Assembly: GCA_016709445.1 (NCBI GenBank)
Contig: JADJMV010000004.1
Coordinates: 372,001-436,000, forward strand
DNA length: 64,000 nt
Reading direction: 5' to 3'
From: Phycisphaerales bacterium
GTDB lineage: Bacteria > Planctomycetota > Phycisphaerae > Phycisphaerales > UBA1924
The number at the start of each line of letters is the position of its first letter. Positions within the stretch are counted from its first letter, which is position 1. This document shows, piece by piece, positions 1-8,901 of the stretch. The position numbers and the translations under genes are program-made. The notes below the pieces were generated by a model. The model did no database searches and was not told where the DNA came from. It worked only from the letters and a program-made list of their open reading frames with translations.

Positions 1-449
1 CCCTCGTTGAGGTCGATGCTCTCCGACCCCACCTCCATGCGCACCCGCCCGGAGATGATCACCGCCGTCTCGAAGGTGCCGTGGTGGTGCGGCGGGAAGC
101 CCCCGCACTCGGCCCCGGGCGGGTAGGTGTACTGGATGATCTCGAGCCCCCGCCGGATGAGCGCCGAGGAGAGCAGCCGCCGCTCCATCCCGTTCTCAGG
201 GTCCACCAGCACCCGCTGCTGATCCCGGCGCTCGGGTACAAATCGGGGGGTCTCCTCTAGATCGATCAGCTCCGAGATCGGGCAGTCCAGCCCCGCGGCG
301 ATCTGGCCCAGCAGGCGAATGGTCGGGTTCTTCTTGCCCGCCTCCACATCGCAGATCATCGCCTTGCTCACGCCGGACCTGTCGGCCAGCTCGGTCTGGG
401 TGATCCCCAGGTACTGACGCCTGGCCCGGATCTGGTCGCCGATCTCCAT
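1..449 (-). CDS. XRE-family transcriptional regulator with cupin domain (3' end cut off by window edge)
   Basis: Reading from the ATG at 449 on the minus strand gives an N-terminal helix-turn-helix of the XRE/Cro type (about residues 5-60; MEIGDQIRARRQYLGITQTE, then GVSKAMICDVEAGKKNPTI). After a short linker comes a C-terminal cupin that begins with the metal-binding-like histidines of PPHHHGTFETAV. The protein runs off the left edge after about 149 residues, so the end is missing. HTH-cupin proteins of this kind (the SutR/PuuR type) usually bind their own promoter region and sense a small metabolite through the cupin. The gene is divergent from the small membrane protein at 608, with an AT-rich stretch and a direct repeat between them. 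The ligand cannot be inferred. Confidence 0.9.
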   Translation of the reverse strand, partial: MEIGDQIRARRQYLGITQTELADRSGVSKAMICDVEAGKKNPTIRLLGQIAAGLDCPISELIDLEETPRFVPERRDQQRVLVDPENGMERRLLSSALIRRGLEIIQYTYPPGAECGGFPPHHHGTFETAVIISGRVRMEVGSESIDLNE

Positions 450-506
450 CGCCGTTCGCCTCCGTGAACGGGACGGTTCTTCCGCGTCCTCGATCACAAA
501 AATCTT

Positions 507-557
507 CTATCGCGAATATTGCTTCTCTATAATCGTTCGATATACTATAGCGAATTG
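507..557. promoter_or_regulatory. AT-rich divergent promoter region with a direct repeat, possible XRE operator
   Basis: This is one of the few AT-rich stretches in the window. It holds an imperfect direct repeat, CTATCGCGAATATTG at 507-521 and CTATAGCGAATTG at 545-557, so the repeats start 38 bases apart. It lies between the start of the XRE-cupin gene (449, minus) and the small membrane protein (608, plus). Binding of the XRE protein is inferred from position only. Confidence 0.4.
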
Positions 558-607
558 CAATGTGAATGCAAACCCCCTGGGGCAGTCATTCCGGAAGGAT
601 AATCGCC

Positions 608-811
608 ATGATGAACAATACCGCGATTCTGGGCACCCCGAAGACCCATCACGAGCTCGCGTTCGGTTCTTGGAAGGTTTCTCTCGATCGTTCGCCGAAG
701 CGAACGGCTGCCTCGCTCGATTTTGGAGTCGGGGCGCGGTGGGCTCTCTTCGGCGCAGTGACGGGGATGCTGCTGATCGCCGCCGCCAACGTCTGGGCGC
801 TGGGGCTGTAG
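608..811 (+). CDS. small single-span membrane protein of unknown function
   Basis: A 67-residue open frame starts at the first of two adjacent ATG codons (608 and 611), with AAGGA about 8 bases upstream as a good ribosome-binding site. The first 45 residues are polar. The C-terminus (GARWALFGAVTGMLLIAAAN) is a single hydrophobic segment that ends close to the stop, giving a tail-anchor-like topology. I recognise no family. The gene is divergent from the XRE-cupin regulator and shares its AT-rich upstream region, so it is a plausible target of that regulator. The ribosome-binding site and coherent topology argue that it is real; its size keeps confidence moderate. Confidence 0.5.
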   Translation: MMNNTAILGTPKTHHELAFGSWKVSLDRSPKRTAASLDFGVGARWALFGAVTGMLLIAAANVWALGL

Positions 812-903
812 CCAGGCCCACTAATTCGCCTGCCCCGAGGCGCCGCCGCCCGACCGGATCGTTCCCGGGTCGGCGGCGGCGCTTCGTTTGATCGGCTGGT
901 GGC

Positions 904-2715
904 TCACCGGCTCCAGGCGAGCGTCAGGTCTTGCGCGAGCCGGGCGGAGGCTTGGGCCGCGAGCATCTCGAGGACACCGTTGACCTCATCGCTGTCGGCG
1001 CGGTCGTCGACCTCGACGGCGGCGGGCGCGACGGCGAGGATCTCGCCGCTCTCCAGTTCCACCGCGCGCATGGTGTAGCGGACGATGGTGTACCCCCGCT
1101 CGCGCTCGAGCCGCCCAGATCCGAACACGGCCACATCGGCGAGGGCCGTCTGACGGATCAGTTCGATGAGTTCGGCCTCGCGGAAGACGAATCGCGGGTT
1201 CTCGGCGAGTGCCCGCTCGCGGAGCGTCACCGTGTCCACCACGCGCAGGCCGAGCCCGCCCGGGCCCAGCGCGTCCACCATGAGATCTTCGAATCGCTGC
1301 GTGCTCAGCAGGCCCTGCTCGCACTCGCTGGGCGTATAGCTCGGCGTCACGACACCGCCCCACCAGCCCGGGGCATGATCGACGCGGTTCGAGATGTTGT
1401 CGGCGATCGTGATGAAGACATTGCTCCCGCCTCGGTCGGCGGTGGCGTTGACGCTGCCGGGGCCCGACGTCCCGTCGCGTCCCCATTCCTGGGCAAACCA
1501 GGGTTGCTGGAGTTCCCAGGGGGAGAGGCTCCGACCGATGAGCATGGCGACGCGGGGCTGGCCGGCATGGTCGTAGGACTCGGCGAGCGCCTGGCGGTCG
1601 ACGGTCTCGCGGGACGCCCCGAGCATGCGGAAGCCCTGGAATCCTTCCATCTTGGCCGGCCCATCGACGGCGCGGACCACCACCGAGCCGCCGGCCATGT
1701 CGAGGCTGTCGAGTTCGAGTTGGCCGCCGAGGCGGGCCGAATCCATGAGATCGCCGGTCAGGTCGAATGCGCTGCCGGTGTAGCGGACGCGCAGCTCGGC
1801 GATCGAGGTGTCGCGTGCCTGCTGCCGCTGGAGGACCCGCACACTCTCCACACCCGGCACGCGCTCGATCTCGGAGACCAGGCCCCTCAGGCCATCGAAG
1901 TCGGCTCCGAGAATGCGGACGGTGTAGGGCATGGCGGGCCACTGCTTCGGAGCGACGGGTACGGCCCGTTCGGGACGGGCGGCCTCGGGCGCCGGGGCCT
2001 CCCGGTCCCACGACCCGGTCGGCTGGGGCTCGGGGGACGCGACGCGTCGCTCGTAGCCATCCATGAAGTCGTTGACGAGCAGGCGGGCATACCGCTTGAT
2101 GCTCCTCGCGTCATCACCTTCCTGCCAGTCGAAGGCGACGGTGGAGAGCGTGCGCCCCCGAGGGACATCGATCGCCTCGAAGGTCACACGATACTTGGCG
2201 CCGTGCGAGTTGACGGGCTGGAGTCTGGCGACCATCACCAGCGGCGCGTCCACGGCGGTCGAGAGCAGATCGACCGCGTCCCGCTCGCGGGACTGGAGCA
2301 ACAGCGCGGCGTCGCGACGATCGATCTCGCTGAGGGCGTCGAGGTTGGCGATCTCGACGTTCCGGCCCTCCAGGAGCGTCCGCTCGATCTCGCTCTTGAG
2401 GACGAACGAATCCCCCTGGGCATCGATCGAATTCAGGGTCGCCCCGACTCCCCGCCCGGCACGCTCGGCCGTCGCCAGCCCGGCGAGCACCAGGATCGTC
2501 GGCTCGCCCCCCTGCTGATAGAGATCGTTCCAACGCTGGGAGTCAAAGCTGTATTCATCCTGCTGCCGCACCGGCGCGGCGTCGGGCTTCCGGTAGACCT
2601 GCGCCGAGGCCGAGCCCGCCGCGCATCCGGCCACCACGACCAACGCCAGCACCAGACCCAAATCCAGACCCAAACCCTGGCCCAAGTCCAGACCGTGCAC
2701 TCGCCGCCCATTCAT
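904..2715 (-). CDS. large lipoprotein with CsgG/LpoB-like C-terminal domain
   Basis: This protein of about 603 residues starts at the ATG at 2715, preceded by AAAGGAG. The N-terminus is a hydrophobic signal ending in VVVAGC, which fits a lipobox. Residues of about 80-230 resemble the LpoB/CsgG lipoprotein fold (LVMVARLQPVNSHGAKYRVT and following). A middle part (WPAMPYTVRILGADFDGLRG) looks like a separate alpha/beta domain. The last 140 residues (VVDTVTLRERALAENPRFVF onward, then ALADVAVFGSGRLER) again look CsgG/LpoB-like. It is the last gene of a five-gene minus-strand lipoprotein series. LpoB in Escherichia coli activates the peptidoglycan synthase PBP1b, so a role in the cell envelope is likely. 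The two-domain fusion is unusual; domain limits are by eye. Confidence 0.7.
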   Translation of the reverse strand: MNGRRVHGLDLGQGLGLDLGLVLALVVVAGCAAGSASAQVYRKPDAAPVRQQDEYSFDSQRWNDLYQQGGEPTILVLAGLATAERAGRGVGATLNSIDAQGDSFVLKSEIERTLLEGRNVEIANLDALSEIDRRDAALLLQSRERDAVDLLSTAVDAPLVMVARLQPVNSHGAKYRVTFEAIDVPRGRTLSTVAFDWQEGDDARSIKRYARLLVNDFMDGYERRVASPEPQPTGSWDREAPAPEAARPERAVPVAPKQWPAMPYTVRILGADFDGLRGLVSEIERVPGVESVRVLQRQQARDTSIAELRVRYTGSAFDLTGDLMDSARLGGQLELDSLDMAGGSVVVRAVDGPAKMEGFQGFRMLGASRETVDRQALAESYDHAGQPRVAMLIGRSLSPWELQQPWFAQEWGRDGTSGPGSVNATADRGGSNVFITIADNISNRVDHAPGWWGGVVTPSYTPSECEQGLLSTQRFEDLMVDALGPGGLGLRVVDTVTLRERALAENPRFVFREAELIELIRQTALADVAVFGSGRLERERGYTIVRYTMRAVELESGEILAVAPAAVEVDDRADSDEVNGVLEMLAAQASARLAQDLTLAWSR

Positions 2716-2754
2716 CGCCAGCTCCTTTCCCGCCCCCACCCCACACTCCGCCAC

Positions 2755-2790
2755 TTCGTCTCTTCGTCTCTGCGTCTCTTCGTCTCTGCC
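2755..2790. repeat. pyrimidine-rich simple repeat (CGTCTCT units)
   Basis: Short tandem units of the form TCTTCGTCTCTGCGTCTC lie between the YcfL-like gene and the large LpoB-like gene. Similar CGTCTCTC units recur at about 30,855-30,895, so this is a dispersed simple-sequence type. I see no coding or terminator function. Confidence 0.6.
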
Positions 2791-2799
2791 CCCAACCCC

Positions 2800-3225
2800 T
2801 CACCCCGCCGGACGAACCGTCAGCCTCCAGTCCTTCGCGGTGGTGGAGAGCGCGTTGCTCTCGAGGAATACCTGCTGCCTCGCGGGGATGACGACGTACT
2901 TCCATCCGCTCTCCCCGACCGGCCTGCCCGCCTCGTCGAGCCACTCGTACTGGTACTGCACGCGCGTCGTGCCGTCCTGGGTCGAGCGGCAGGGGGTGAC
3001 GACCGAGAGCGGCGAACTGCCCGAGCCGGGAGTCACCGTCGGCTCGGTGAACGCGACGAACTCGAACAGGCTCGGCGCCACGCTTACCTTGGGATAAGGC
3101 TGGGCCGGGTCGAGACGGCCCCCGAAGGGCGCCGCCGTCGTGTCGCACCCGCCGAGCCCGCCGAGCAGGGCGCCGGCCGTGATGATGCCCGCGACCATGC
3201 CGCCGATGTGATTCCGATAGCTCAT
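2800..3225 (-). CDS. YcfL-like (DUF1425) lipoprotein
   Basis: The ATG at 3225 begins a protein of about 141 residues with a lipoprotein signal (MVAGIITAGALLGGLGGC, so acylation is expected at the Cys). The body contains the YcfL-type core: a segment VSVAPSLFEFVAFTEPTV followed by YEWLDEAGRPVGESGWKYV and a terminal TAKDWRLTVRP strand. In enterobacteria ycfL sits beside lpoB, and here it lies among LpoB-like genes, which supports the call. The start overlaps the stop of the preceding gene in the ATGA manner, implying translational coupling. YcfL itself has no settled function; an outer-membrane lipoprotein accessory role is inferred. Confidence 0.8.
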   Translation of the reverse strand: MSYRNHIGGMVAGIITAGALLGGLGGCDTTAAPFGGRLDPAQPYPKVSVAPSLFEFVAFTEPTVTPGSGSSPLSVVTPCRSTQDGTTRVQYQYEWLDEAGRPVGESGWKYVVIPARQQVFLESNALSTTAKDWRLTVRPAG

Positions 3226-4825
3226 CTCGTCGTCTCCTGCGGGCCGAGCCCGCCTGTGGTTTCGATGGTGCCCGCGAGCAAGGCCTTCGCCAGTTCGCCC
3301 TCGGGGCGGTATGCACCATGCTCGCGCGCGAACAGGCGTGTAAAGCCGGTCGTGCCGGGCAGCGGCGTATAGAGCGAGTGACCACCCTCGAAGATGTGGC
3401 CGGTCACCATGCACGTCGTCCATGGGGAAGAGTTTGATCCCCTCTTGGCGGTAGAGTTCCTTGAGCGAGCCCATCGTGTCGCCGATGCCCCCCACGCGCA
3501 ACCCGGCCCGCTCATAGTCCTGCACAACCTGGGGCGTGGGATAGCGGGCATCCCGGCCGCCAAGCACCCAAGGCAGCGTCGGCGTCTCGAGCGGCCCTGA
3601 GACATCGTTGCCGTACAAGATCTCCGGTGCATCCGCCCACGACACGTTCTCGACGGGCAGGCGCACATACCGGAACACGTGCTCGCCGGGCGCGCGAGGC
3701 CAGCCCGTGCAGCGTCATCCGCCCGCCGGGGTGCCCGTCGATCGCGACCCGGACCGGGCCCTGCCAGCCGTCGAGGTCGAACGCCGCGACGTACACACGC
3801 TGCGGGAGCAGCTCGTTGTGCCTCGTATCCGCCTGGGAATTGGCCTGCGCGATGGCGCCGAGCGCGAGAAGCCCCACGCCGGCCGCCAATCGGGCGACAT
3901 CGTCATCCCCGCGCGTGCCGCCGGTCGAGGCGAGGACGGCGCCGCCGAGCATCATGGCCTGCCCGAGCCCCTGCTTGAACCGACGGATGCTCTCGAGGCT
4001 CTGCCACCGCTCGTCTCGCGACATGGCGTTCACGTCGCAGGCGAGCGGATAGCCCCAGCCCCTGCCGCCGGCCTCGACCCTCGCCTCCGCGTCGTCGGAC
4101 TGCGTGCGAGGGAAATAGGCCACTCCCACACCCCCGTCGCCGACAGCCTCACGCCGGGGGCCAAGACCGTAGTCAATCACCAGGATGGTGTCGTATGCGC
4201 CGTCGAGTAGCGTCCGCGTGAGCGGGCCCAACTCCGGGCGTGAGGCCGCGGCCTTGGCCAACGACTCCTCGGCCTCCTCGCGGCGCTGCATCTCGAGCGC
4301 CGCCACCCCGTGGATGAGGTACCCGAGGGCGAATGTGGACTCGACGGAGGTGTAGCGGATGTCGTCGCCCGAGGTCGCGCTGTAATCCCGCAGATGGAAC
4401 AGGGCGTTTTCCGCCGAGGCGCGGGCATTGCCCCAATCGCCGCGCGAGGCGTCGGCCTCGGCGATCGCCATGTACGCCATCGCCTGCTCGAACGGCTCGC
4501 CCTTCCATATCCGAGTGCCCTGCTCATTCACGAAGATCGACTCGGTCGTCCGATCGGCGTTGAGCCCCTGAGTCCGCAGGGTGTCGAAGACCACCTCAAA
4601 GTCGGACTCGGCCGCGTCCGGGAGGCCGTCGGCGAGGGCCAGCATCCCTTTCTTCGTCGCGTCGAGGAGGTCGGTGAGCTTGCCGGTCGGCGGTGTCTGG
4701 GTATACAGCACCTCGCGGGCCCGGCCGAACTCGGCACGGGAGACGAGCCCGAGGACCCTCGCATCGGCCTGGTAGTGCGACGAGCAGGCGCCGAGCATCA
4801 GACCCGTCCCGACCAACGCCAGCAT
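3222..4825 (-). CDS. TPR-like lipoprotein resembling COG3014, interrupted by two frameshifts
   Basis: The start at 4825 gives a lipoprotein signal (MLALVGTGLMLGACSSHYQ). A helical repeat region follows that recalls the COG3014 lipoproteins found beside lpoB/ycfL genes (IWKGEPFEQAMAYMAIAEAD). The frame breaks near 3690, where the continuation PGEHVFRYVRLPVENVSWAD lies one frame over. It breaks again near 3405, where the rest (MVTGHIFEGGHSLYTPLPGT to LGPQETTR) is in the third frame and stops at 3222. Joined, the product is about 530 residues. Both halves stay well formed and the downstream gene overlaps the final stop, so indel errors are likelier than decay. It probably works with the neighbouring LpoB-like proteins in the outer envelope. 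Confidence 0.65.
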
Positions 4826-4835
4826 GGAGCGCGCC

Positions 4836-5426
4836 CTAATCAACGAGGCTCCCCTGTGCCTCCCGCGCCAACTCCGCTGTGCCCTGCCAGAGCACTTCGC
4901 GGCCCTGGAGATCCTCGAGCACGAACGTGAGGAGGTAGTAGTCCTTGCGGATATCGGCGTCGCGCCCGCCGGCCAGCGAGCCGGCGCGCGTACCCGAAGC
5001 GATCTGCGCCTCGAGCAGATTCGTCGGCTCGTGCTCCGGGGAGAGGTCGGGGAACTCCATGCCGCCCCGCTCGAGCAGGGCCACCTTCTCGGGCGGCAGT
5101 TGGACGACGACACGCTTGGAACGCAGCAGCGCCTGCATCCCCGGATCCGAGATCACCCGCGACGCCAACGACCACTGCTCCGCGATGGGTATGCGGTCGC
5201 TCGAGAGATTCTCCACCCGCCGGAGCACCAGCCTCGCCTCCGGCGATGCGTCGTCGCGCTCCTGCAGGAACCGGCTGTCGGCGAGCTGCTGCCGCATGGA
5301 AAGCACCGCCTGCGTCAGGTCCGAATCGGCGAGGCGGGTGGACCGCTGAGGCCGGGTCGCCGCGCACCCGGCGAGCACCCCGGCCAGGCAAGCCGCCAGC
5401 GCCGAGTTGAGCACGAAGCCACGCAT
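4836..5426 (-). CDS. LpoB-neighbourhood lipoprotein
   Basis: A 196-residue protein starts at the ATG at 5426 with a clear lipoprotein signal: MRGFVLNSALAACLAGVLAGC, cleavage before the Cys. The mature part has a conserved-looking end (DADIRKDYYLLTFVLEDLQG followed by GREVLWQGTAEL). That is the terminal strand pattern of LpoB-like proteins, where the last strands read 'YYLxFxLxDLxSGxVVW'. It lies between the third gene of the lipoprotein series (10 bases) and the first (19 bases), so it is almost surely co-transcribed. It is likely an outer-membrane-anchored paralogue of the next gene upstream. Function beyond envelope assembly is not known. Confidence 0.7.
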   Translation of the reverse strand: MRGFVLNSALAACLAGVLAGCAATRPQRSTRLADSDLTQAVLSMRQQLADSRFLQERDDASPEARLVLRRVENLSSDRIPIAEQWSLASRVISDPGMQALLRSKRVVVQLPPEKVALLERGGMEFPDLSPEHEPTNLLEAQIASGTRAGSLAGGRDADIRKDYYLLTFVLEDLQGREVLWQGTAELAREAQGSLVD

Positions 5427-5445
5427 CCCCAGGCTCCTCGACAGG

Positions 5446-6081
5446 CTACTGCCGCTGCTGCGCCAGATCGAACGGCTCGTTGAACACGATGGTGCGAGAC
5501 TGGAGGTTCACGAGGTTGAACTCAAAGTAGTATCGCCGGGTGTCGCCCCGGTCGGACTCGAAGAACCCGCCGCGGAGCACATACGTCAGGCTGGGGTCGT
5601 ACCGATCGGTCTGGCCGCCGGAAACATCGCGCTGGAGCGGATCGGTGTCCCCGCCCCGCACTCGCTTGGCCTCCGCATCCATCTGTGCGACGCTTTCCAC
5701 GAACCGCACGTTGGCGTTCACGATGTCGCTCGAGAGCAGACGACCCCGGAGGCGCCGCTGGATCAACTCGAAGTCGGAACGCGGCGTGTTCGTCTCGTTC
5801 TCGATCGAGCCCAGCTCGACGACGACACGCGTCGGAGCCCCGGAGATCTCGGGGATCTGCCCGATCCGGCGCGCCAGCGCCTCGGCGACCTGGTCGCTGT
5901 ACTCCCACATCGCCGGCATGCTCGCCGCCGTCGAGGCCTCGTCCGCGCGCGTGCTCGCGTAGGGGTTGATCCGCCCTCCCGACTGCCCCACGCTCTCGTT
6001 CCGCGTGCAGCCCCCGAGGGCGCCGAGTCCGAGGCCCACGCCGAGGGCCGCCAATGCCGTGATCCGCAGTGCCCGACGCAT
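5446..6081 (-). CDS. LpoB-like lipoprotein (penicillin-binding protein activator family)
   Basis: The start at 6081 has GGAAGGAG eight bases upstream and is preferred over a GTG three codons earlier. The signal sequence ends in a lipobox (GVGLGLGALGGC). The mature protein has features typical of LpoB: the ISGAPTRVVVELGSIENETN strand, the RRLRGRLLSSDIVNANVRFV helix-strand, and the terminal YYFEFNLVNLQSRTIVFNEP. LpoB spans from the outer membrane to contact PBP1b and stimulate peptidoglycan synthesis. Here it heads a five-gene lipoprotein operon with a YcfL-like protein. Planctomycetes have thin or unusual peptidoglycan, so this set is worth attention. Confidence 0.8.
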   Translation of the reverse strand: MRRALRITALAALGVGLGLGALGGCTRNESVGQSGGRINPYASTRADEASTAASMPAMWEYSDQVAEALARRIGQIPEISGAPTRVVVELGSIENETNTPRSDFELIQRRLRGRLLSSDIVNANVRFVESVAQMDAEAKRVRGGDTDPLQRDVSGGQTDRYDPSLTYVLRGGFFESDRGDTRRYYFEFNLVNLQSRTIVFNEPFDLAQQRQ

Positions 6082-6349
6082 CGTCCACACTCCTTCCGGG
6101 TTCGTGCCTCGACGGATAAACGCCGGTCAACCCCGCTTAGTTCCATGACCACTAACTTCGGGATCGAACCGGAGCGGTTTCACACCAGATTTCCCCTGAT
6201 CCTATCCGTTCAGTCTCCGAACTGGCGCGCGTCAGCGACGGTGATCGACTATGCGATGGCGTGCGACCTCCGGACGGAGATCCGGGGCGGACACGGGTCG
6301 ACCAACTGATGGGAAAGGATGCGAGCCGGCGCGACCAGAGCTCCTGGGG

Positions 6350-6568
6350 TCAGCTGTGGAAGATCGCGAACCCGGGGTCCTTGTTCATCGTGGCGGCCAG
6401 CTCGAGGGCCTCCTCGCGACAGCCGCAGCGCCGCATCGTGGCCCACCCGTGGGTGCTGAGCTGCCGCCAGACATACCAATCGCCGTTCTGATCGGTATCA
6501 GCGCGAAACAGGAGTTTTGGCTCTGTAATTGGCGCGAATGCGCTCGGATTCTGAGTCTTGTCCTGCAT
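6350..6568 (-). CDS. small conserved-looking protein of unknown function
   Basis: A 72-residue frame starts at the ATG at 6568, with AAGGAG nine bases upstream. The protein is soluble and compact; WYVWRQLSTHGWATMRRCGC and EEALELAATMNKDPGFAIF look like a small alpha/beta domain. No family is recognised. It stands alone between the lipoprotein operon (starting at 6081) and the divergent M14 peptidase operon, so it has its own promoter, probably in the AT-rich stretch near 6690-6740. Confidence 0.55.
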   Translation of the reverse strand: MQDKTQNPSAFAPITEPKLLFRADTDQNGDWYVWRQLSTHGWATMRRCGCREEALELAATMNKDPGFAIFHS

Positions 6569-6689
6569 AGCGCGTCTCCTTGCGATCGGTCCACACCCCT
6601 CGCCCCAAGGGCCGGGCGCCCTCAGTTGCTTATACCAGATTTCGGCCCGTTCAGACCCCGGAGTCAAGTGCATTCGGTCTGAAACTCGC

Positions 6690-6740
6690 AATTTGTTCGT
6701 ATATAAATAAGACTTATAAGTCCTTTTTGTGCGGCATCCG
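6690..6740. promoter_or_regulatory. AT-rich promoter region with a 12-bp perfect palindrome
   Basis: An AT-rich stretch lies between the small gene ending transcriptionally leftward and the M14 peptidase operon to the right. It contains TATAAATAA, which could be a -10 element for either direction, and the perfect palindrome GACTTATAAGTC at 6711-6722. No loop or U-tract suits a terminator, so an operator or promoter reading is preferred. Confidence 0.4.
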
Positions 6741-6827
6741 GGCGGTTTGGACGCGCCCACGCCTGGCCCGGCCCGCCGCTATCTTGGCCGGGCCCATCGG
6801 GGCATTGGGGCGCAAGGGAGGCTTCGC

Positions 6828-8901
6828 ATGGGTTGTTCGATGGGCACCGCGGTCGCCGTTCTGGTTCTTGCCTCAGGGTCGGCGTGGGGGACGTCCGGCC
6901 CCGTCAAGCCGGCGGCCTCGCCGGTCGAGACGATCCAGATCGGGAAGAGCGCCGCGGGACGGGCGATCAGCGCGTGGCGTCTGGGCAGCCCGGAGCCCGA
7001 TGCGCTCGGTCGCGGGCCCGACGAGCGTCCCGCCCTGCTGATCGTCGCCGGTCTCGATGGGCGGCACGACTTTGGATCGCGCGTCGCGCTCAGCCTCATC
7101 GATCGCCTGATCAGCGACCACGCCGACCTGCTCGCGACGAGCACGATCTATATCGTGCCCGACCTCAACCCCGACAACGACGCGCTCTTCGATCGGGCGG
7201 GCGCGCCCAAGGCCGACTTCGGTCGGGCGCCGCGCACCGCCGACGCCGACGGCGACGGACGGTTCGACGAGGATCCTGCCGAGGATCTGAACGGCGACGG
7301 CATGATCACGATGATGCGCGTCAAGGACCCCTCGCCCGACTCGGGGCTGCGTGCGACGCTCGTGCTCGACCCCGACGACCCGCGGCGCCTCCGCGCGCCC
7401 GATGCCGCCAAGGGTGAGATCCCCCACTACGCGCTGCTGATCGAGGGGATCGACAATGACGGTGACGGCAAGTACAACGAGGACGGTTTCGCGGGCGCCG
7501 GGGGGGGCGGCGTTGACCTCGACCGCAATTTCTCCAGCCTCTGGCCGGAGCACGCCGACGGCGCGGGGCGCTACCCATTCTCCGAGCCCGAGACGCGGGC
7601 GCTCGTCGAGTGGCTGATGACGCGCGACAACATTCTCTGCGCCCTGGCCTACACGCCCGCCGACAACATCCTGAACACACCCGACACCGGCAAGTACGCC
7701 CAGGACGGCCGAGAGCCTTCCGGGATCGAGGACGGGGACAAGGCGGTCTACGCCAAGGTGCAGGAGGTCTTCAAGAAGGCCACCGAAGAGACCGGCGGCT
7801 CCCAAGGGATCGTGGGCCGGGTCATTCACGCAGTGGGCCTACGCCCAGTTCGGTGTCTGGAGCTTTGCCACGCCCGCCTGGGTTCGGCCGGATCAGGTCA
7901 AGGCAGGTGAGGGCGAGCCAGGTGCCGACGGGGCGGCGGTTCGTCCCGAGGCTGAGCCACACGAGGGTGGCGCCGACCCGGGCGCCGAGCGGAAAGCGCT
8001 GCAGCAGCGCGGCGTGCCCGGGTTTGTCATCGACTTCATCCTCGCGACGCCCGAACAGAGGGCCGCAACAATGGAAGCCTTCGGAAACCTCTCCCCGCAG
8101 GAGCAGGCCGACCGGATGGCCGCCGTGCAGGCGCTCCCCGAGGATGTCCAACTGCGCATGCGCGCTCTGATCTCGGGCCAACCCGATCCAGGTCCGGGCG
8201 CCGGCGGCTCTCCGGCGCAAGGCTCGCCATCCGACGCCTCGTCCGGCGCCGGCGCTGCAGGTGGCGGCCCCCCGGGCGGCGGACGCCGCGGCGGCAGGGG
8301 CGGACGGGGGGGCCCCGAGGCCGGCCCCGCAGCGGCCCAGACCAAGGCGCCCGATGAGGACGAGGCGCAGTGGATCAAGTACAGCGACGACCACCTGGAG
8401 GGCCGCGGGTTTGTCGCCTGGACGACCTTCGAGCACCCGCAGCTGGGGACCGTAGAGATCGGCGGCCTGGCGCCGGGCATCCGCCACGAGCCGCCGGAGA
8501 GCGAGTGGCTGCGGATCGCCGATGAGCAGAGCGCGTTTGTCGCCGACCTTGTCGGCCTGTTCCCCAAGTTCGACGTGGGCGTGGAGCACATCGAGCGGGT
8601 GGCCCCGGGCGTGTGGCGGTTGCGGGTGCGTGGCGCCAACTCCGGAGAACTCCCGACGCGCAGCGCGATCGGGGTGAAGGCCAGGCGCATCCCACCCATC
8701 GTGGTCGCCCTGGATCTCGATCCGCAGGCGATCCTCTCTGGCCAAGCCGTCGTGCGGTGGGATTCCATCGCCGGCCACGGCGACTACACCGACGCCGAAT
8801 GGCTCTTCCAGGCCCCCGACGGCGCCGAAGTGAAGATCGAGGTCAGGTCGAGTGTGTTCGGGAACCGGACTTTGACCACGACGCTGAAGGAGGCCGAGTG
8901 A
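6828..8901 (+). CDS. secreted M14-family carboxypeptidase-like protein, catalytic residues lost; frameshifted
   Basis: The ATG at 6828 follows AAGGGAGG and opens a signal peptide (MGCSMGTAVAVLVLASGSAW). The fold is that of M14 zinc carboxypeptidases, with acidic EF-hand-like loops (DADGDGRFDEDPAEDLNGDG; DNDGDGKYNEDGF) and the substrate-site motif VDLDRNF. The frame breaks near 7805; one base removed there continues it as SWAGSFTQWAYAQFGVW and on to the stop at 8901. Set against the downstream paralogue, the zinc motif HGNE is DGRH here, the second zinc His (SYHNAG) is Thr (AYTPAD), and the catalytic Glu (FTNELW) is missing (FATPAW). So it is probably not an active peptidase, though altered metal binding is possible. 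There is a Gly/Arg-rich low-complexity segment before the C-terminal part. Confidence 0.75.

Noticed and set aside
931..3372. Very long plus-strand open frame opposite the lipoprotein genes
   Set aside because: It is the complement of clear lipoprotein genes, has a biased Arg/Gly/Pro-rich composition and no family pattern. In such GC-rich DNA long shadow frames are expected; others of this kind lie at 12564-15035, 15732-18776, 35967-38015 and 42685-44229, all on the plus strand opposite minus-strand genes.
6711..6722. GACTTATAAGTC palindrome as an intrinsic terminator
   Set aside because: The palindrome has no loop and is AT-rich, so it would form no stable RNA hairpin; an operator or promoter element is more likely.
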